Assembly (NCBI GenBank): GCA_016787525.1 | Contig: JAEUUP010000084.1 | Coordinates: 1 to 36,273 of the forward strand | Direction of reading: 5' to 3' | Length of the DNA stretch: 36,273 nt | Source: Saprospiraceae bacterium | GTDB lineage: Bacteria; Bacteroidota; Bacteroidia; Chitinophagales; Saprospiraceae | Notes under the pieces: generated by a model | Seen by the model: only the letters and a program-made list of their open reading frames with translations | The model's database searches: none | What the model was told of the DNA's origin: nothing | Program-made: the position numbers and the translations under genes | Part shown: one piece after another, positions 32,489 through 36,273 of the stretch | Layout: each line of letters begins with the position of its first letter | Position numbering within the stretch: position 1 is the first letter of the stretch

Positions 32489-33810
32489 CAATAGTTCGTT
32501 AAAAATTCAAGCGGCAATACGCCCTAATTGATATAATTGTCTAATAACAGGATTCTTTTTTTCGGTAGATGGGTCTTTTCCGTAAATGAAAATTAATTTA
32601 TCGAGTAAAAGTTCATTGACATACTGCGTTTTAATATCTGCCATTGAAAAAGCACCCCTTTCTTCTTTAGGCACAGATAACCAGTGCATGGCTTTAGCAA
32701 TATTCAAAGTTGTGAGAGCCAAATTGAAATGAAAATCCAAAGCGGATTCATTTCTGCTTTGAGATTCTTCCAAACCTAAATGGTTTTTAGCATCTCGGAA
32801 CAAGAACTCAATTTGATAGCGCATCCTATAATATTGCAGCACTTGTAAACCTAAAGCATTTTTGTCTGTCGAAAAATAGACACAAGCTTTATGAACTTTA
32901 CCCTCCTTAATTGTGTGAACGATGACAACTTTAACCCATCTTTTTAGGCAGCGCACATGAGCATACCCTCATAAATGACTTCTTCTTCATCACTTTTGAT
33001 GACTTTAAAGTGTTGGGTAGAGACATTTTTGGTATCTATTTTACCATCATATTCTTTCTTTCTGCCTTTAGGTTTTTGTTCGCCAACATAAGCATAACGC
33101 ATGTAAATATTACTTTGCAAACGGCTTATCATTGTAAAACCCGCTCCACAAATACTGTCAACAAACGGCTTTTTTGAAAAAAAAAGCATCAAAAGCCATT
33201 ATTTTAGACGTTTCTAATAGTTCGGGGGCTTGCTCACAGATCAGTTTGGCATAGTAGGTACGAAGACTTTCTTCTCCTTTAATTGACTGCGTTTGAGTCG
33301 CATCATAGTGCATCGCCGTATGATTCTCTATATCTGCCAAGGCTAGGGCACTCAACTCTAATCCCCATTTCATGGAACTAGCGCAACCTGACCAAAAATA
33401 ACCAACACCCGGTGTCTTTTTACCACTTTTGGCGATATAACTCGGATCAAAAATCCATACTAATTCACGACCACAATAACGCTCTATCAACTCCTTGTTA
33501 AAGGCTTTAAAATCGAAGCCTTTATCAGCTTTATCAAAATTTTGTCGGTAGGTTTGTTCGCTATATTTACCATAGCGTTCCATCATCAAATAATTCTTCC
33601 GACCTCGCATACTCAAATACAGGTGTACGATGTGAGCCAGAAAAGTGAGGCGACTTTTGCCTATGTCAGATATTTTTCGCAATATTGTTGCGGTGAAGGT
33701 TTCGACTTTCATCTTCGGTAAAACGGTTGCTTTATGGTGTGACTACCCAAAGTTAATTGTTTTACCTTTTTTTTTGCCTTTCAATCCTCTCTATTTTTAA
33801 CGAACTATTG
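32489..33810 (-). mobile_element. IS4-like insertion sequence with target duplication
   Basis: A 1322-bp element bounded by a perfect 18-bp terminal inverted repeat, CAATAGTTCGTTAAAAAT (32489-32506 and 33793-33810). It is flanked by a direct AACTAA on each side (32483-32488 and 33811-33816), read as a 6-bp target duplication. It carries one transposase frame broken in two places. Removing the element and one duplication leaves about 57 bp between the anti-sigma gene and the TPR-CHAT gene, so it landed in an operon spacer. The intact ends suggest a fairly recent insertion. Confidence 0.9.
32507..33712 (-). pseudogene. IS4-type DDE transposase, split by two frame changes
   Basis: Three pieces in different frames make up one transposase: 33158-33712 (N-terminal, with catalytic Asp in VWIFDPSYIAKSGK and second Asp in MAFDAFFFKK), 32944-33192 (middle, continuing KKPFVDSICGAGFTMI), and 32507-32956 (C-terminal, with YRMRYQIEFLFRDAKNHLGL carrying the catalytic Glu). 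The first change is +1 at a run of nine T followed by CAAAAAAG near 33175-33185. The second is -1 near 32954. IS4-type enzymes do not normally need frameshifting, so I read this as an inactive copy or sequencing error rather than programmed recoding. Confidence 0.75.
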
Positions 33811-33830
33811 AACTAAAACCACTATGAAAA

Positions 33831-36273
33831 ATGAAAAAATCAACACGCCTTTTAGTTTTTTTCTGCTGCTTTTGCTTTTCTGCTTGGGGTCAAATGGAGT
33901 ATAGTTTGGCGGATACTTCACTTGCTAATCAATGGTTAAAAGAAAGTAAAGATCTGTATAGTCGCCGACAATATGATTCTGCTTTTGATAAAGCAGATAG
34001 CGCACAAGTCCTTTTTGAACAGGTGTTTGGAAAAGAGACAAAAGAAGTCGCTGATGCACTGTATCAAAAGACTGTCGTGCTTAGACCTAATAGAAAAATT
34101 TGGAAAGATTTTCCTTTAAAAATAGCCCAAGCAATTCCTTGTGCTGAAAAAGCATTGGCGATTAGACTTAAGTTATATGGTGAAATGCATACTTCTGTAG
34201 CAGAGATATATCATGGCATAGGTGAAATTTACGATAATATACAACAAGATCATAAAGCGATTGATTATTTTGAAAAAGCCATCAATATTCGATTAAAAAT
34301 ATTAGGAGAGGATGATTTAGATTTAGCCAATTCATATTTTAGATGTGCTAGACCTTACGCTCTACAAGCAAGAACCAATGAAGCCCTTGCTTATTTGGAC
34401 AAAGCCTTAGCTATTCGAACGAAAAAGTTAGGCGAAGAACACTTCTTAATAGCAGAGATATATGATTCTAAAGGTTTTGCTTGTTGGATGGCATATGACA
34501 ATATTTTATCATTGAAAAATTATCAAAAAGCAAAAGATATTTATTTGAAGTGGTATGGGAATGATAATCCATTACTGTCTAAAACTTATTTCGGTTGCGC
34601 TCTTCAATATATTGAGTTGCAAGAATATGATAAGGCTATTTTGTATTGTAATAATGCTTTAAAAGTAAATAAATCTTTTAAAGATATATGGTTCAGTGCT
34701 TATACTCTAATGATAGAAGTTTACATACAAAAGAAAGACTACGAAAAAGCCTATTCTTTAGCTCAGAAAGGGTTAGAAAGCATACCACAAAATAGAGATA
34801 ATTATTTTGTATTTACGAGTCTTATCGGCAATTTGATATCTATTTATAATGCTATGGAAGATTATAATAACGAAATAATTTACCATCAGAAATGTTTAGA
34901 CTTAGAAATTGATATTGGAGGGCTGCAGGACAAATGGGTAGCAAGGCGATATGAACACATAGGTGAAGCTTACATAAAAAAAAATGACTGGAATAAAGCT
35001 ATTGAAAATATTCAAAAAGCATTAGCAATTGATAGTGTATTATATGATCTTGATAGCTATTATATTGGAGGATGTTATGAATTTTTGGGGTTATGTTATG
35101 AAAATAAAAGGCAGTATGATAGTGCTTTATTCTATTGGCAAAAAGCGATAAAGATTAGTGAAAAAATATTAGGTAGCGGACATCCATATTTGGCGGATGG
35201 AGAAAGAGCATTGGCACGAATAGCTGAAAAGAAGAATGATTTTGTTAACGCAAAAACGCACTATGAAAAAGCCTTAGCTGTGTTATTATTCGAGGGTGAA
35301 CAGCATCTGAATAAAGTAATCTCTGTACCCAGTTTGATAAATAACCTTGAAGCTAAAGCCGCCTTTGAACGGCGATTGTATCATAAAACCAATGATTTAT
35401 CACATCTTGATGAATCATTTAAGACCTATCAACAAGCCTTTGCAGCCTTGGACTATCAAAATAGGCAGTTTAATACTGCGGAGGCAAAAACCGACCAAAA
35501 GAGAAATCGTTATGCGCTTTATGAAGGGGCAATTGAAACGAATCTGTTGCTCAAAACATCCACAAACTTGCAAGAGGCATTTACTTTCAGTGAAAAAAGC
35601 AAAGCCAGCCTACTCCAAAGTCAACTTAAAGAGAGCAATGCGTTGCGCTTTGCTAATATTCCTGATAGTCTTTTGGAATATGAAAAGCACTTGCGACTTA
35701 ATATTACCGACATCGAAAAAAGACGACAAGAGCGCATGAGTGAAGGCAACAGCGAAACAGATAGCCTTAATCTCGAACTTTCAAGTCGAGCCGATTCATT
35801 ACGTACACTCTATGCCGATTTGAAAAAGACCTTTGAACAAAACTACCCCGATTACTATCGCCTCAAATACAATAACAAAACCATTGATGTCACTGAAGTG
35901 CAACAAAAACTGCTGTCAAAAGAGCAAACACTATTATCGTATTTTGTCGGCGATAGTGCCGTTTATGCTTTCCTGGTGCGTCCTGATACCTTTGCTGTTT
36001 TTGATTTCAAAAAAGATTTTCCCCTCGAATCATGGGTCAAACAACTGCGCGACGGTTTGTATGGCTATCATACAGCCGAAGTTAAGACAGAGAAACTGTA
36101 TGATATGAAAGCTGATAGTTTTACCAATGCCGCTTTTCAGTTGCAGCAAAAACTCATAGCCCCCCTCAGTAATTTGTTGACACGCGAAGTGGTGATTGTG
36201 CCTGATGGCGTTTTAGGTTATGTCCCATTTGATGTTTTGTTGACAGAACAACCCAAAGACGCTTTGAAATTTG
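33831..36273 (+). CDS. Exported TPR-CHAT (caspase-related) protein, truncated by window end
   Basis: The frame from the ATG at 33831 is open for 814 codons and runs off the window. A signal peptide (MKKSTRLLVFFCCFCFSAWGQ) is followed by at least ten TPR-like repeats (AIDYFEKAINIRLKILGEDD, ALAYLDKALAIRTKKLGEEH, NKAIENIQKALAIDSVLYD). A helical region follows, then the start of a CHAT domain (LSYFVGDSAVYAFLV, VVIVPDGVLGYVPFDVLL). CHAT domains are caspase relatives; the catalytic His and Cys would lie beyond the window. Without the IS it would start about 57 bp after the anti-sigma gene, so it belongs to the sigma operon. A dispersed-motif copy lies at 36162. Confidence 0.9.
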   Translation, partial: MKKSTRLLVFFCCFCFSAWGQMEYSLADTSLANQWLKESKDLYSRRQYDSAFDKADSAQVLFEQVFGKETKEVADALYQKTVVLRPNRKIWKDFPLKIAQAIPCAEKALAIRLKLYGEMHTSVAEIYHGIGEIYDNIQQDHKAIDYFEKAINIRLKILGEDDLDLANSYFRCARPYALQARTNEALAYLDKALAIRTKKLGEEHFLIAEIYDSKGFACWMAYDNILSLKNYQKAKDIYLKWYGNDNPLLSKTYFGCALQYIELQEYDKAILYCNNALKVNKSFKDIWFSAYTLMIEVYIQKKDYEKAYSLAQKGLESIPQNRDNYFVFTSLIGNLISIYNAMEDYNNEIIYHQKCLDLEIDIGGLQDKWVARRYEHIGEAYIKKNDWNKAIENIQKALAIDSVLYDLDSYYIGGCYEFLGLCYENKRQYDSALFYWQKAIKISEKILGSGHPYLADGERALARIAEKKNDFVNAKTHYEKALAVLLFEGEQHLNKVISVPSLINNLEAKAAFERRLYHKTNDLSHLDESFKTYQQAFAALDYQNRQFNTAEAKTDQKRNRYALYEGAIETNLLLKTSTNLQEAFTFSEKSKASLLQSQLKESNALRFANIPDSLLEYEKHLRLNITDIEKRRQERMSEGNSETDSLNLELSSRADSLRTLYADLKKTFEQNYPDYYRLKYNNKTIDVTEVQQKLLSKEQTLLSYFVGDSAVYAFLVRPDTFAVFDFKKDFPLESWVKQLRDGLYGYHTAEVKTEKLYDMKADSFTNAAFQLQQKLIAPLSNLLTREVVIVPDGVLGYVPFDVLLTEQPKDALKF

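Larger units (their letters stand above)
70..36171. repeat. Dispersed 10-mer TACTGAGGGG, 21 exact copies
   Basis: Exact copies on the + strand start at 70, 1500, 7397, 8010, 14263, 20195, 21753, 22729, 24710 and 25115. The complement CCCCTCAGTA starts at 1784, 2823, 3874, 14855, 18641, 19310, 26783, 27850, 31680, 31901 and 36162. One-mismatch copies lie at 10833 and 29061. Most are preceded by A and many followed by another G, giving a consensus near ATACTGAGGGGG. Most lie inside genes and are read as Thr-Glu-Gly in one direction or as Pro-Leu-Ser, Pro-Gln-Tyr or Pro-Ser-Val in the other. Chance expectation for a 10-mer on both strands is below 0.1. The role is unknown. Confidence 0.9.

Noticed and set aside
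33175-33185. Programmed ribosomal frameshift in the transposase
   Set aside because: The shift needed is +1 at a T9/A6G run, IS4-type enzymes are normally single-frame, and a second shift of opposite sign lies downstream; decay or sequencing error is simpler.
35347-36108. 130- and 91-residue frames near the window end
   Set aside because: Both are out-of-frame readings of the TPR-CHAT gene, whose own frame is open from 33831 to the window end.

Overview
The window reads as part of a plasmid or megaplasmid from a Bacteroidota bacterium, probably of the Saprospiria type. The evidence is a type IX secretion (T9SS) C-terminal sorting domain, a gliding-motility-type C-terminal domain next to a PorP/SprF-like protein, promoter candidates of the Bacteroidota form TTTG...TAnnTTTG, lipoproteins with an early Cys, and AT-rich intergenic DNA. 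A RepA-type initiator, iterons and a ParA plus small ribbon-helix-helix (RHH) pair at 7.5-10.3 kb mark it as a replicon. The species cannot be fixed from sequence alone.

Region 1 (1-5214) is a CRISPR adaptation locus: a reverse transcriptase-Cas1 fusion and Cas2, with no effector or Cas6 gene in view. A 523-bp inverted repeat (about 93% identical by hand alignment) brackets the two genes. Each copy is a CRISPR leader. The right leader opens an 18-repeat array on the + strand. The left leader ends in the first 16 nt of the same repeat on the - strand, so a second, divergent array runs off the window start.

Region 2 (5.2-12.5 kb) is plasmid maintenance: a palindromic MITE-like element, a BRO/DinD-like antirepressor gene, a ParF/ParG-like partition pair, two iteron clusters, the Rep gene, several long hairpins and a recurrent AT-rich operator-like box. 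Next come a GTATAC-rich control region, a membrane-anchored small protein, an RHH-plus-coiled-coil protein and an overlapping 37-residue membrane peptide.

Region 3 (13-21 kb, - strand) is a block of envelope genes: a jacalin-like lectin lipoprotein, a possible RelE-fold protein, an 827-residue T9SS cargo with four repeats, a lipoprotein, two outer-membrane beta-barrels and a periplasmic repeat protein.

Region 4 (21-36.3 kb, + strand) holds two parallel regulatory/protease units. Unit A is a Cys-rich sigma-like factor, a membrane anti-sigma/TPR-like protein, a papain-like protease, a propeller-caspase lipoprotein, PorP/SprF and a leucine-rich-repeat T9SS cargo. Unit B is an ECF sigma factor, a membrane anti-sigma/TPR protein and an exported TPR-CHAT (caspase-related) protein cut by the window end. 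A frameshifted IS with an 18-bp terminal inverted repeat and 6-bp target duplication sits inside unit B.

Across the window the 10-mer TACTGAGGGG occurs 21 times exactly, about half on each strand, mostly inside genes and also in both CRISPR leaders. That is hundreds of times more than chance predicts and is unexplained.
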